NCBI RefSeq assembly: GCF_025147765.1
Contig: NZ_CP102265.1
Span: 2,233,001-2,297,000 of the forward strand
Origin: Blautia obeum ATCC 29174
GTDB taxonomy: Bacteria > Bacillota > Clostridia > Lachnospirales > Lachnospiraceae
Reading direction: 5' to 3'
DNA length: 64,000 nt
The translations under genes were made by a program, and so were the position numbers. Below are positions 44,774 to 54,122 of this stretch, piece by piece (position 1 is the stretch's first letter; the number at the start of each line of letters is the position of its first letter). Under the pieces are notes generated by a model that saw only the letters and a program-made list of their open reading frames with translations, had not been told where the DNA came from and searched no databases.

Positions 44774-46108
44774 ATGTCTTACACAGAAGAAGTTTATGAA
44801 AGAGTCGTTGCACAGAATCCTGGCGAACCAGAATTCCATCAGGCAGTCAAAGAAGTACTGGATTCTCTGAAAGTTGTTATCGACAAAAATGAAGAAAAAT
44901 ACCGCAGTCTTTCCGTTCTGGAACGTCTGGTAGAGCCAGAAAGAATCATTTCTTTCCGTGTTCCGTGGGTAGATGACAACGGCAAAGTACAGGTAAACAA
45001 AGGATACCGTGTACAGTTCAACAGTGCAATCGGACCTTACAAGGGTGGTCTTCGTTTCCATCCGACAGTAAACCAGAGCATTCTTAAATTTCTCGGCTTC
45101 GAACAGGTTTTCAAAAACTCCCTTACAGGTCTCCCGATCGGTGGCGGTAAAGGTGGTTCCAACTTCGATCCTAAGGGCAAATCTGACAGAGAAGTTATGG
45201 CATTCTGCCAGAGCTTTATGACAGAACTCTGCAAATACATCGGCGCAGACACAGACGTACCGGCTGGTGACATCGGTGTTGGCGGACGTGAGATTGGATA
45301 TCTCTTCGGACAGTACAAACGTGTTCGTGATCTTTATGAAGGCGTTCTGACAGGTAAAGGACTTACCTATGGTGGTTCCCTGATCCGTACAGAAGCTACC
45401 GGATACGGTGTTGTATATATTCTGAACGAACTGATGAAAGACCACAACGATTCTCTTGACGGAAAAACTGTTGTTGTTACAGGTTCCGGTAATGTTGCAA
45501 TCTATGCAGTGCAGAAAGCTACTCAGCTTGGTGCAAAGGTTGTTGCAATGTGCGACTCTAACGGATATATCCATGATCCAAACGGAATCAACCTTGACAT
45601 TGTCAAAGATATCAAAGAAGTAAAACGTGGACGTATCAAAGAATACGCTGACCGTGTAGAAGGTGCTACTTACACAGAAGGTGTTGGCATCTGGAACATC
45701 AAATGTGATGTATATCTTCCATGCGCAACTCAGAACGAACTTGACCTTGATGGTGTAAAAACTCTGATTGCAAACGGATGCAAATATATCGTAGAAGGTG
45801 CAAACATGCCTACTACAAGAGAAGCTACAGACTACGCTATGGCAAACGGTGTTCTCTTCCTTCCTGGAAAAGCATCCAATGCAGGTGGTGTTGCTACTTC
45901 CGCACTGGAAATGAGCCAGAACTCTCAGAGACTTTCCTGGACATCCGAAGAAGTTGATGCCAAACTTCATCAGATCATGGTTGACATCTATGCTAAGATC
46001 AGCGATGCTGCAAAACGTTATGATATGCCGGACAACTTCGTTGTTGGTGCTAACATTGCAGGTTTCGAAAAGGTTGTAGATGCAATGATGGCCCAGGGTA
46101 TTGTTTAA
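44774..46108 (+). CDS. gdhA: NADP-type glutamate dehydrogenase
   Basis: A 444-residue hexameric-type glutamate dehydrogenase assimilating ammonia onto 2-oxoglutarate. It has GPYKGGLRFHPTVNQSILKF (substrate-binding Lys), GLPIGGGKGGSNFDP (catalytic Lys), DVPAGDIGVGGREIGYL and the Rossmann motif VVTGSGNVAIYA. Codons are strongly biased, as in a highly expressed gene. GAGGAGG lies before the ATG. Monocistronic, with its own terminator. Confidence 0.96.
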   Translation: MSYTEEVYERVVAQNPGEPEFHQAVKEVLDSLKVVIDKNEEKYRSLSVLERLVEPERIISFRVPWVDDNGKVQVNKGYRVQFNSAIGPYKGGLRFHPTVNQSILKFLGFEQVFKNSLTGLPIGGGKGGSNFDPKGKSDREVMAFCQSFMTELCKYIGADTDVPAGDIGVGGREIGYLFGQYKRVRDLYEGVLTGKGLTYGGSLIRTEATGYGVVYILNELMKDHNDSLDGKTVVVTGSGNVAIYAVQKATQLGAKVVAMCDSNGYIHDPNGINLDIVKDIKEVKRGRIKEYADRVEGATYTEGVGIWNIKCDVYLPCATQNELDLDGVKTLIANGCKYIVEGANMPTTREATDYAMANGVLFLPGKASNAGGVATSALEMSQNSQRLSWTSEEVDAKLHQIMVDIYAKISDAAKRYDMPDNFVVGANIAGFEKVVDAMMAQGIV

Positions 46109-46134
46109 TCTCCTGTTCATTCGTAAGTATAATC

Positions 46135-46175
46135 CAAAAGGCGTTCCGGATTTCTGATCCGAAGCGCCTTTTTAT
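46135..46175. terminator. Terminator between gdhA and nrdR
   Basis: The stem AAAGGCG/CGCCTTT with inner TCCGGAT/ATCC-type pairing (46137-46171). T5 follows on the plus strand; AAAA precedes it, so it may serve nrdR too. Confidence 0.88.
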
Positions 46176-46190
46176 ATTTTCATGTTTTCT

Positions 46191-46643
46191 TTATGGTTCC
46201 ATAAATTTCTTCAGTTCATCCATAAATGTACTGACATCCTTGAATTCTCTGTAGACAGAAGCAAAGCGAACATAAGCAACTGCATCCAGGTCCTTCAGAT
46301 GTTCCATGACAATCTCACCAATGCGGGTACTGGAAATTTCTTTGTCTGCTGTGTCAAAAATATCTCCCTCTATAGAATCCATCAGCGACTCGATCTTTTC
46401 CACCGGAATCGGTCTCTTATAGCAGGCACGCAGAATTCCGCCCTGAATCTTGGAACGGTCATACTGTTCACGTGTCTGATCCTTCTTAATGACACTCAAT
46501 GGAATAGTTTCAACTTTTTCGTATGTCGTAAATCTTTTTCCACAGGATTCACACATTCGCCGTCTCCGGATTGAATTTGTATCATCTACCGGTCGGGAGT
46601 CTACAACCTTGCTGTTATCCTGATTACAAAACGGGCATCTCAC
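46191..46643 (-). CDS. nrdR: Ribonucleotide reductase repressor NrdR
   Basis: A 150-residue ATP/dATP-sensing repressor. An N-terminal zinc ribbon (CPFCNQDN, then RRRMCESCGKRFTTYE) is followed by an ATP-cone domain (VIKKDQTREQYDRSKI). The start is GTG at 46643 after AGAGGGG. Family length is normal. No ribonucleotide reductase gene lies in the window. Confidence 0.96.
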   Translation of the reverse strand: MRCPFCNQDNSKVVDSRPVDDTNSIRRRRMCESCGKRFTTYEKVETIPLSVIKKDQTREQYDRSKIQGGILRACYKRPIPVEKIESLMDSIEGDIFDTADKEISSTRIGEIVMEHLKDLDAVAYVRFASVYREFKDVSTFMDELKKFMEP

Positions 46644-46767
46644 AGTATTTTCCCCTCTTTCCCCTTTTAATGAAATAATTATACTTTATTTTTTCGAACA
46701 ATGTCAAGAAATGCACCTGTATATTTCAGATAAATTTTGCATATCTTTTATAAAAAGTGGTAAATTC

Positions 46768-47031
46768 ATGCGATTATGTGAGCTTAGACAGAAAGAAGTC
46801 ATCAATACCTGTACCTGTCGCAGTCTTGGCTGCCCGGTCGATCTGGAGTTCGACCGCAAAACAGGAGCCATCACTGCTCTCATCGTTCCAGGTCCCGGCA
46901 AATTCTGTTTTTTTCCCGGCAGAGAAAGCGAATACATCATTCCCTGGTGCTGCATCTGCCAGATTGGTGATGATATCATCCTCGTCGAAGTCAAAGAAGA
47001 AAAATGTTTTCACAAAGACCACCTTCTCTGA
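46768..47031 (+). CDS. YlmC/YmxH-family small PRC-barrel protein
   Basis: An 87-residue protein starting at ATG 46768 (MRLCELRQKEVINTC), the standard start of this family. PRC-barrel-type strands with DLEFDRKTGAI and GPGKFCFF follow, ending with IGDDIILVEV. Six cysteines are present. The family is conserved next to sporulation sigma genes in clostridia; function unknown. About 110 bp upstream of sigG, same strand. Confidence 0.85.
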   Translation: MRLCELRQKEVINTCTCRSLGCPVDLEFDRKTGAITALIVPGPGKFCFFPGRESEYIIPWCCICQIGDDIILVEVKEEKCFHKDHLL

Positions 47032-47139
47032 CACTGTCAAGGGCTATTAATTTTTATATTTTTCCCAGAAAAGAATATTTCCTGTCCTCCCTGAGAATCA
47101 TTTCTAGTACCAGAAATAAGAGATGAGGAGGATATTTTG

Positions 47140-47919
47140 ATGGCACTTAATAAAGTAGAAATCTGCGGGGTAAATACATCCAGTCTTCCGATCCTGAAGT
47201 CGGACGAAAAAGAAGCATTATTTCAAAAGATCAAAAAAGGAGATTCTGAAGCTCGCGAACAATATATCAAAGGAAATCTCCGCCTTGTGTTAAGTGTTAT
47301 CAAACGATTTCAGAACAGCAATGAAAATGCCGATGATCTTTTTCAGATCGGGTGCATTGGTCTTATGAAAGCCGTCGATAATTTTGACGATACACTGAAT
47401 GTCAAATTCTCGACATATGCAGTCCCGATGATCATCGGTGAGATCCGCCGCTATCTACGGGATTATAACAGTATCCGGGTAAGCCGTTCTCTGCGCGACA
47501 TTGCCTATAAAGCCATTTATACCAAAGAAAATATGATCAAAAAGAATCTGAAGGAACCAACGATCGATGAAATTGCTGATGAGATCGGCATTGAAAAAGA
47601 AATGATCGTATATGCCCTGGATGCGATCCAGAGTCCTGTCAGCTTGTTTGAACCGGTATACTCCGAGGGTGGCGATACGCTGTATGTCATGGATCAGATC
47701 AGCGATCAGAAAAACAAAGAAGACCACTGGCTGGAAAACCTATCTCTCCGGGAAGCCATGAACCGGCTTAACCAGAGAGAAAAGCACATCATTGAAATGC
47801 GCTTCTATGAGGGTCGGACACAGATGGAAGTTGCTGATGAAATCGGCATCTCTCAGGCGCAGGTCAGCCGCCTTGAAAAAAATGCTCTGAAGACCATGAA
47901 AAATTATCTGAGATCCTGA
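47140..47919 (+). CDS. sigG: Forespore sigma factor SigG
   Basis: A 259-residue late sporulation sigma factor for the forespore. ATG 47140 lies 8 nt after GAGGAGG. The N-terminal KVEICGVNTSSLPIL (anti-sigma contact segment), region 2 with NENADDLFQIGCIGLMKAVDNF (shown here as DDLFQIGCIGLMKA), region 3, and region 4 ISQAQVSRLEKNALKTM are all present and match SigG rather than SigF. Shows that the organism carries an endospore programme. Confidence 0.94.
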   Translation: MALNKVEICGVNTSSLPILKSDEKEALFQKIKKGDSEAREQYIKGNLRLVLSVIKRFQNSNENADDLFQIGCIGLMKAVDNFDDTLNVKFSTYAVPMIIGEIRRYLRDYNSIRVSRSLRDIAYKAIYTKENMIKKNLKEPTIDEIADEIGIEKEMIVYALDAIQSPVSLFEPVYSEGGDTLYVMDQISDQKNKEDHWLENLSLREAMNRLNQREKHIIEMRFYEGRTQMEVADEIGISQAQVSRLEKNALKTMKNYLRS

Positions 47920-47935
47920 AATTGCTTTATATGCA

Positions 47936-47985
47936 AAAAGCCTCCCTGCCGGACCAATTGCCGACAGAGAGGTTCTTTTTTATTT
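47936..47985. terminator. Bidirectional terminator between sigG and the PPK2 gene
   Basis: A 12-position stem CCTCCCTGCCGG/CCGACAGAGAGG (47941-47952/47961-47972) with two C-A mismatches. T6 follows on the plus strand and A5 precedes it. Confidence 0.82.
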
Positions 47986-49452
47986 CAGTGCTTTCTCAAT
48001 TTCTTCAATTACAATCTTCAGTGCTTTGATACGTGCATATTTCTTGTCAACGGACTCCAGAATATGCCACGGTGCAAACGTTGTACTTGTCTTCTTCAGC
48101 ATCTCATCGACTGCTTCTTCATACTGATCCCATTTTTCACGGTTTCGCCAATCTTCGTCTGTGATCTTCCAGCGTTTCTCCGGATTATTCTGGCGGTCAT
48201 TAAAACGCTCCAGCTGTGTATCTTTATCAATCTGCACCCAGAATTTGATGATCACTGCACCCCAGTCGTGGAGTTCCTTTTCAAATTCATTCATCTCATT
48301 GTAAGCACGTTTCCAGTCATTTTCACTGCAGAATCCTTCCAGCCGTTCTACCATGACACGGCCATACCACGTACGATCAAAGATTGCAATGTGCCCATCC
48401 TTCGGAAGTCTTGTCCAGAATCTCCAGAGATAATGCCGAGCCTTCTCATGTGGCTCCGGACTGGCGATTGGCTGTACCTCATATCCTCTAGGATCCAATG
48501 CCCCTGCAATTCGTTTGATATTGCCGCCTTTGCCGGCCGCATCCCATCCCTCATAGGTAATGATCACCGGAACCCGCTTACGGTACAGGCGATTATGCAG
48601 TTCTCCCAGTTTAGCCTGCAGCTTCTTCAATTCTTTCTGGTACTCTTCTTCGTCAATTGTCTTGCCTTCCAGCTCTACGTCTTTCAACTTAGGCATCTTG
48701 ACCAGTGGAAAGACATTCTGAAGGATCGGTACCGAATGACTCTGGTTCTGCAATGCCACTTCGATACTGCTCACCAATGTATCCATCACCTGCAGCTCTG
48801 CCCACTTCTTATCCTTTGCATCAATGATATACCACGGCGAACTGGACATATTGGTGTCTTTCATATAACGGTCAAATACATTCTCGCACTTCTTATAATG
48901 TTTGTTCTGCCATTTATCGAATCCTGTCACACGCCACTTGGTATCATCCTTGGAAAGCAGCTTCTTCATACGTTTTTCCTGTTCGTCCTTATCAATCTCC
49001 ATAAAGAATTTCAGGACCAGATATCCATTGTCCGTAAGCTGCCTTTCAAAACGCCTGATGCTCTCGATACACCGCTCATAAGCATCTCCTTCGAGTTCTC
49101 CATTCAATACTTCCTTCACCGTCTGTTCCATCCATCCGGAATCCAGGAATGTAAATTTGCCTTCTTCCGGGATCTGTTTCATATAACGATACAGAAACGG
49201 TCTGCGTACCTCTTCCTCTGTCGGAGCTGACATCGTGGCAACCTTGAAAAAACGAGGATCAATATTCCTGATCACCTTACCGATCATACTGCCTTTGCCT
49301 GCTGCACTCCACCCCTCAAAAAGGACCAGTACCGGGAGCTTGTGCTCCTTGATCTTCATCTGAAGATCATAAAGTCTGTTTCTGGTTTTCTCAAGCTGTA
49401 CTTTCATCTCATCTTTGTCCGGTTCTTCGCCCGGTGTCCATGATTTTAACAT
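47980..49452 (-). CDS. Two-domain polyphosphate kinase 2 (polyphosphate:AMP phosphotransferase type)
   Basis: A 490-residue PPK2-family enzyme; the start at 49452 follows GGGGG. Two fused PPK2 domains are visible, each with a P-loop: GWSAAGKGSMIGK near residue 50 and GWDAAGKGGNIKR near 300. Each also has a Walker-B-like FLDSGWM or IFDRTWYGRVMVERL. Fused two-domain PPK2 proteins of class II convert AMP to ADP with polyphosphate. The first domain has degenerate lid residues, as usual, and is probably not catalytic. Confidence 0.9.
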   Translation of the reverse strand: MLKSWTPGEEPDKDEMKVQLEKTRNRLYDLQMKIKEHKLPVLVLFEGWSAAGKGSMIGKVIRNIDPRFFKVATMSAPTEEEVRRPFLYRYMKQIPEEGKFTFLDSGWMEQTVKEVLNGELEGDAYERCIESIRRFERQLTDNGYLVLKFFMEIDKDEQEKRMKKLLSKDDTKWRVTGFDKWQNKHYKKCENVFDRYMKDTNMSSSPWYIIDAKDKKWAELQVMDTLVSSIEVALQNQSHSVPILQNVFPLVKMPKLKDVELEGKTIDEEEYQKELKKLQAKLGELHNRLYRKRVPVIITYEGWDAAGKGGNIKRIAGALDPRGYEVQPIASPEPHEKARHYLWRFWTRLPKDGHIAIFDRTWYGRVMVERLEGFCSENDWKRAYNEMNEFEKELHDWGAVIIKFWVQIDKDTQLERFNDRQNNPEKRWKITDEDWRNREKWDQYEEAVDEMLKKTSTTFAPWHILESVDKKYARIKALKIVIEEIEKALK

Positions 49453-49560
49453 ATTGAGCCCCCATTTCTTTTTGTTGACAGTATACCACGTCTGGAATAA
49501 AAATACAGTTAATTGTTGCACATATTGCGCCATTTTTTTCTCACAGATTACCGAATATAC

Positions 49561-49603
49561 AAAGAGACAGAACTCCAGATTATCAGGAAATTCTGTCTCT
49601 GTA
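49561..49603 (-). terminator. Terminator after the first ABC exporter pair
   Basis: The stem AGAGACAGAA/TTCTGTCTCT (49564-49573/49592-49601). The tail on the minus strand is TTGTATAT, a weak T-run. Confidence 0.65.
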
Positions 49604-49610
49604 ATATTTT

Positions 49611-51500
49611 TTATGAAAGTTCCAGTTTACCAGTATACAGCTGATAATAAGTTCCTTTCTGTTTAATGAGGTCTTTGTGGTCACCTCTCTCAATGATCTT
49701 GCCATGTTCCAGAACAATAATCGCATCACTGTTTCGAATCGTAGAAAGTCTGTGCGCGATCACAAACACGGTACGGCCCTTCATCAGGTTGTCCATACCT
49801 TTCTGTACGATACTTTCTGTACGGGTATCGATACTGGAAGTTGCTTCATCCAGAATCAGTACCGGTGGGTCTGCAACTGCTGCCCGCGCAATGGACAGAA
49901 GCTGTCTCTGCCCCTGAGAGAGTTCTTCACCATCCCCGCTCAGCATCGTATCGTATCCTTTCGGGAGCATCTGTATAAACTGATCTGCATGTGCCAGTTT
50001 TGCTGCTGCATAGATTTCTTCATCCGTTGCATCCAGCTTGCCATAACGAATATTATCACGAATCGTACCGGTAAACAAATGTGTGTCCTGAAGAACGATT
50101 CCAAGAGAATGTCTCAGATCATCCTTTTTGATCTTGGTAATATTGATTCCATCATAACGGATCTTGCCTTCCTGGATATCATAAAAACGATTGATCAGAT
50201 TGGTTATGGTTGTCTTACCGGCTCCGGTAGAGCCGACGAATGCCAGTTTCTGTCCGGGCTTCGCATACAGGCTGATATCGTGAAGAATTGTTTTGTCTTC
50301 ATTATATCCAAAGGTTACATCCTCAAATCTTACATCACCTTTCAGCTCTGTATAGGATACGGAGCCATCTGCAGAATGCGGATGTTTCCATGCCCACATG
50401 CCGGTTCTCTCTTTGCATTCTACAATGTTGCCATTCTCATCTTTTCTTGCATTGACAAGTGTTACATAACCCTCATCCTCTTCCGGTTTCTCATCGATCA
50501 GATTGAAAATTCTTTCCGCACCGGCAAGTGCCATGACGATGGAATTAAACTGCTGTGCCACCTGCATGAACGGCTGAGTGAAGCTTTTGGTGAACTGCAG
50601 ATAGGAAGCCATAACACCAAGTGTGATTCCTCCGATGCCTGCTACAGAAAGGATTCCTCCGAGAACCGCCGTCAGTACAAACTGCAGGTTTCCGATATTT
50701 CCGATAACTGGCCCCATCATATTACCGTATTTATTTGCCTGTGAGGCGCTCTCAAAAAGAACTTCATTGAGCTGATCAAACTCTTCTTTTGATTTTGCCT
50801 CATGATTAAATACCTTTACTACCCTCTGTCCGTTCATTCGTTCTTCCACGAATCCGGTCACATCTGCCAGAGACATCTGCTGATGTACAAAGTATTTTCC
50901 ACTCTTTGCTCCGATCCTGCCGGTAACAGCAAGCATCACAAAAATGATCAGTACTGCAAGTATCGTAAGAAGCGGACTCAGCACCAGCATGGAAATAAAA
51001 GTGACAACAATTGTAAACAATGCCATCAGTGCCTGTGGAATTGCCTGGCTGATCATCTGTCTCAATGTATCTGTATCATTGGTATAAAGACTCATGATCG
51101 AACCATTTGTATTCTGGTCGAAGTAACGGATTGGCAGTGTCTGCATATGTTCAAACATATCATCACGTACTCTTTTGAGTACACCCTGTCCGATATAAAC
51201 CATCATTCTTGTGTAAATAAATGTTGCAATGACACCTGCCAGAAAGATTACGCCCAAAACAGTCAGGGCCTTATAAAGTCCTGCAAAATCCGGGGTTTTC
51301 TGTCCAACAAGCGGCAGGATAAAATCATCCAGAAGGTATCTCAGAGAAAGAGAGACTGCAGTTGTCGCCACAGCACTGATCAGGATACAGAAGAAAACAA
51401 GAATAAACTGGAATTTATATTTCTCTGTCACATATTTCATCAGACGTTTTGCCGTCTTTAAATCATTTTTTGTCATTTTCGGTTTTTTATTCTTATTCAT
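49611..51500 (-). CDS. ABC exporter half-transporter, catalytically complete partner
   Basis: A 629-residue type-IV ABC exporter half: six membrane helices then an ATPase domain. Walker A GSTGAGKTT, signature LSQGQ, Walker B LILDEATSSID with the catalytic Glu, and switch AHRLST are all canonical. An insert of about 40 residues (around 345-385, with MWAWKHPH) lies between the two domains, typical of one subunit of heterodimeric exporters. Partner gene upstream overlaps by 8 bp. Substrate (drug, lipid or peptide) unknown. Confidence 0.93.
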   Translation of the reverse strand: MNKNKKPKMTKNDLKTAKRLMKYVTEKYKFQFILVFFCILISAVATTAVSLSLRYLLDDFILPLVGQKTPDFAGLYKALTVLGVIFLAGVIATFIYTRMMVYIGQGVLKRVRDDMFEHMQTLPIRYFDQNTNGSIMSLYTNDTDTLRQMISQAIPQALMALFTIVVTFISMLVLSPLLTILAVLIIFVMLAVTGRIGAKSGKYFVHQQMSLADVTGFVEERMNGQRVVKVFNHEAKSKEEFDQLNEVLFESASQANKYGNMMGPVIGNIGNLQFVLTAVLGGILSVAGIGGITLGVMASYLQFTKSFTQPFMQVAQQFNSIVMALAGAERIFNLIDEKPEEDEGYVTLVNARKDENGNIVECKERTGMWAWKHPHSADGSVSYTELKGDVRFEDVTFGYNEDKTILHDISLYAKPGQKLAFVGSTGAGKTTITNLINRFYDIQEGKIRYDGINITKIKKDDLRHSLGIVLQDTHLFTGTIRDNIRYGKLDATDEEIYAAAKLAHADQFIQMLPKGYDTMLSGDGEELSQGQRQLLSIARAAVADPPVLILDEATSSIDTRTESIVQKGMDNLMKGRTVFVIAHRLSTIRNSDAIIVLEHGKIIERGDHKDLIKQKGTYYQLYTGKLELS

Positions 51501-53226
51501 CCTCTTCTCCTCCTTTCACCTGAGATTCATATACTTCCCTGTAGATTTCATTTGTCTGCAGCAGTTCTTCCGATGTTCCCACACCTGCGATCTTACCATC
51601 ATCCAGCACAATGATCTGATCGGCATCTTCTATCGAAGAAACTCTCTGTGCAATGATGATCTTGGTCGTGTCCGGGATCTCTTCCCGGAATGCTTTACGG
51701 ATCAATGCATCTGTTTTGGTATCTACTGCACTGGTGGAATCATCCAGAATCAGGATCTTTGGTTTCTTAAGCAGTGCACGTGCAATACATAGACGCTGTT
51801 TCTGTCCACCGGAAACGTTATTACCGCCCTGTACGATCATGGTCTCATAACCATTCGGGAACTCATTTACAAATCCATCTGCCTGCGCCAGACGGCAGAC
51901 TCTCTTAACTTCCTCATCACTGGCCTTTTCATTGCCCCAGCGAATATTATCGTAGATCGTACCGGAAAATAATACATTTTTCTGCAGAACCATAGATACC
52001 TGGTCACGCAGAACTTCCAGATTATAGTCACGTACATCGACTCCGGCTACTTTTACTGCACCACCAGTGACATCATAAAGTCTCGGGATCATCTGTACCA
52101 GTGTAGATTTGGCACTTCCGGTACCGCCAATGATGCCAACTGTCTGTCCCGATTTAATATGAATGTTGATATCTTTCAGGGAAAGGTTTCCGCCTTCACC
52201 CGCATAGCTGAAATCTACATGTTCAAAGGTAATCTCGCCATTTCTGACTTCTTTCACCGCATCCGCTTTGTCCTGCATCTCCGGTACCTCATTAAACACC
52301 TCCGTGATACGGTCTGTGGAAGCCCCTGCGATCATGATCATGACAAATACAAAAGTCACCATATTCAGAGACATCAGAATCTGAATCGCATATACGATCA
52401 CACTTGTCAGTTCTCCAGTCTCCATGGTTCCAAATACAATGCTTCGTCCACCGATCAGCGCGATCAGAAGTACAACCGCGTACATCATGAACTGCAGGAC
52501 CGGAGAGTTCCATGCAACGATTTTTTCTGCTTTTGTAAACAGGGTATATACATAATTGGACACACCGTGAAATTTGTTTATCTCGTAATCTTCTCTTACA
52601 AATGCCTTTACCACACGTGATGCATTGACATTTTCCTGCACAGAATTGTTCAGTTCATCATACTCGTCAAATACTCTGATAAAATGTGGATGCGCTTTCT
52701 TTGCTATAAACATCAGTGTTCCACCAAGAAGCGGGATTACGATCAGGAACAGAAGTGCAATCTTTACATTGATCAGCAGTGTCATGATCCAGGAAAGAAG
52801 AATCATGATCGGTGCTCTTGCCAGAAGACGGATACTCATCATATATGCCATCTGCACGTTTGTAATATCTGTTGTCATTCGTGTGACCAGACCTGATGTG
52901 GAGAAATGGTCAATGTTTTTGAAAGAAAAATCCTGCACCTTATAGAAAATATCATGGCGAAGATTTTTCGCATAACCAGCAGCCGCTACGGCTGCCATAT
53001 TACCGGCCTGCACACCAAAAAACAATGCCAGCATCGCCATTGCAACAAGAATTATTCCGCGCTGTACAATATAACCAAGATCACCATTGGCTATTCCAAC
53101 ATCTATGATCTTTGCCATTTCCAGAGGAATGAGAACCTCCATCATGACCTCCAGAATTACGAGAAACGGCGCCAGCAATGACTGTTTCTTATATTCCCGG
53201 ATGGATTTAAAAAGTGTCTTATTCAT
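51493..53226 (-). CDS. ABC exporter half-transporter with degenerate ATP site
   Basis: A 577-residue half-transporter. Walker A is GGTGSAKSTL, signature VSGGQ, but Walker B reads LILDDSTSAVD (Asp for the catalytic Glu) and the switch reads AQRVSS (Gln for His). This is the normal pattern of the non-catalytic half of heterodimeric exporters such as BmrCD. First gene of the pair. Confidence 0.92.
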   Translation of the reverse strand: MNKTLFKSIREYKKQSLLAPFLVILEVMMEVLIPLEMAKIIDVGIANGDLGYIVQRGIILVAMAMLALFFGVQAGNMAAVAAAGYAKNLRHDIFYKVQDFSFKNIDHFSTSGLVTRMTTDITNVQMAYMMSIRLLARAPIMILLSWIMTLLINVKIALLFLIVIPLLGGTLMFIAKKAHPHFIRVFDEYDELNNSVQENVNASRVVKAFVREDYEINKFHGVSNYVYTLFTKAEKIVAWNSPVLQFMMYAVVLLIALIGGRSIVFGTMETGELTSVIVYAIQILMSLNMVTFVFVMIMIAGASTDRITEVFNEVPEMQDKADAVKEVRNGEITFEHVDFSYAGEGGNLSLKDINIHIKSGQTVGIIGGTGSAKSTLVQMIPRLYDVTGGAVKVAGVDVRDYNLEVLRDQVSMVLQKNVLFSGTIYDNIRWGNEKASDEEVKRVCRLAQADGFVNEFPNGYETMIVQGGNNVSGGQKQRLCIARALLKKPKILILDDSTSAVDTKTDALIRKAFREEIPDTTKIIIAQRVSSIEDADQIIVLDDGKIAGVGTSEELLQTNEIYREVYESQVKGGEEDE

Positions 53227-53275
53227 CTTTTCTGTCAGCCTCCTTATCTGTCTTTTTCTATTTCCGAATTTTCCT

Positions 53276-53305
53276 ATTATACAAAATTTCGCCTTTGAAA
53301 GTCAA
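53276..53305 (-). promoter_or_regulatory. Promoter of the first ABC exporter pair
   Basis: On the minus strand TTGACT (53300-53305) and TATAAT (53276-53281), spacer 18 bp. Confidence 0.72.
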
Positions 53306-53340
53306 TCGTTTTTTTGTGACTTTTTGGACACAATTCAGGC

Positions 53341-53375
53341 AAAAAAAATGCCCCTCACAGGGACATTTTTTCTTT
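53341..53375 (-). terminator. Terminator overlapping the end of pabC
   Basis: The stem ATG-CCC/GGG-CAT type (AAAATGCCCC-TCACA-GGGACATTTT, 53345-53370). Eight T follow on the minus strand. It includes the pabC stop codon. Confidence 0.82.
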
Positions 53376-54101
53376 TTCGTATACTTCTCTTACTTCGTCT
53401 GCTTTTGCACGATGCGGAAAACAGATATTTCCAAGCTGTCTTACCGGCATCACACCCATGAGTGAGTTTGTCACAAAACACTCCTCATAATACATCAGCT
53501 CATCCGGATAAATGATCGTTTCTGTCACCTGAAATCTTTCCATAATATATTCACGCAGGATACCCGGCAACAGGCCGCAGGAAAGCTGCGGTGTATAGAT
53601 CATATTTTTACGTACAAAAAAGACATTGCAGACAGTTCCTTCACTGATCTGTCCTTTGGTGTTGATAAATATCTTTTCATTGATACCGGCTGCTGCGGCT
53701 GCTCTTTTTTCCAGAACACAGTCACCATAATTAAATGTCTTATGATAAACCAGTGGAGAAGTCTCGTTTCGTCTGACTTTGCTTAGATCCGTCATAAATC
53801 CTCTGGAATAGATTTCATCCATATATGGATTTTCTCTCATCTGAAAGAAGGTATTCTCAGCTGACATCACGATCTTAAGTGCTCCATGCATCTTCACCGA
53901 CATTTCCTGTGTACTCAGATATTCTGCGATTTTTTCTTTTGTAAGTCCACGTTCTGCACAGGAACCCAATTTCAAAAAATCAGCTGATCCCTGCATTCTG
54001 TTCAGATGTTGTTCCAGAAGTAACGGTCTGCCTTGTTCCACTGCAACCGTTTCAAATACTCCCATTCCAAACAAAAATCCCTCATCCAGTCTAATATCCA
54101 T
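53355..54101 (-). CDS. pabC: Aminodeoxychorismate lyase
   Basis: A 248-residue class-IV PLP enzyme that releases pyruvate from aminodeoxychorismate to give p-aminobenzoate. It has the Lys-bearing YHKTFNYGDCVLEKR segment, GQISEGTVCNVFFVRKN, and the C-terminal EECFVTNSLMGVMPV. A branched-chain or D-amino-acid aminotransferase is possible from fold alone, but the pabA-pabB context fixes the role. Third gene of the operon. Confidence 0.92.
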   Translation of the reverse strand: MDIRLDEGFLFGMGVFETVAVEQGRPLLLEQHLNRMQGSADFLKLGSCAERGLTKEKIAEYLSTQEMSVKMHGALKIVMSAENTFFQMRENPYMDEIYSRGFMTDLSKVRRNETSPLVYHKTFNYGDCVLEKRAAAAAGINEKIFINTKGQISEGTVCNVFFVRKNMIYTPQLSCGLLPGILREYIMERFQVTETIIYPDELMYYEECFVTNSLMGVMPVRQLGNICFPHRAKADEVREVYEKEKMSL

Positions 54102-54122
54102 ATCTTTTTATCACTCCAGACT

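Noticed and set aside
44669..46120. A 483-codon open frame on the minus strand opposite gdhA
   Set aside because: It is the antisense shadow of a strongly codon-biased gene; its translation is Phe/Cys/Thr-rich with no domain, and it lacks a ribosome site.
48064..49230. A 388-codon plus-strand frame opposite the PPK2 gene
   Set aside because: No family resemblance, His/Cys/Phe-rich composition, and a well-conserved gene on the other strand.
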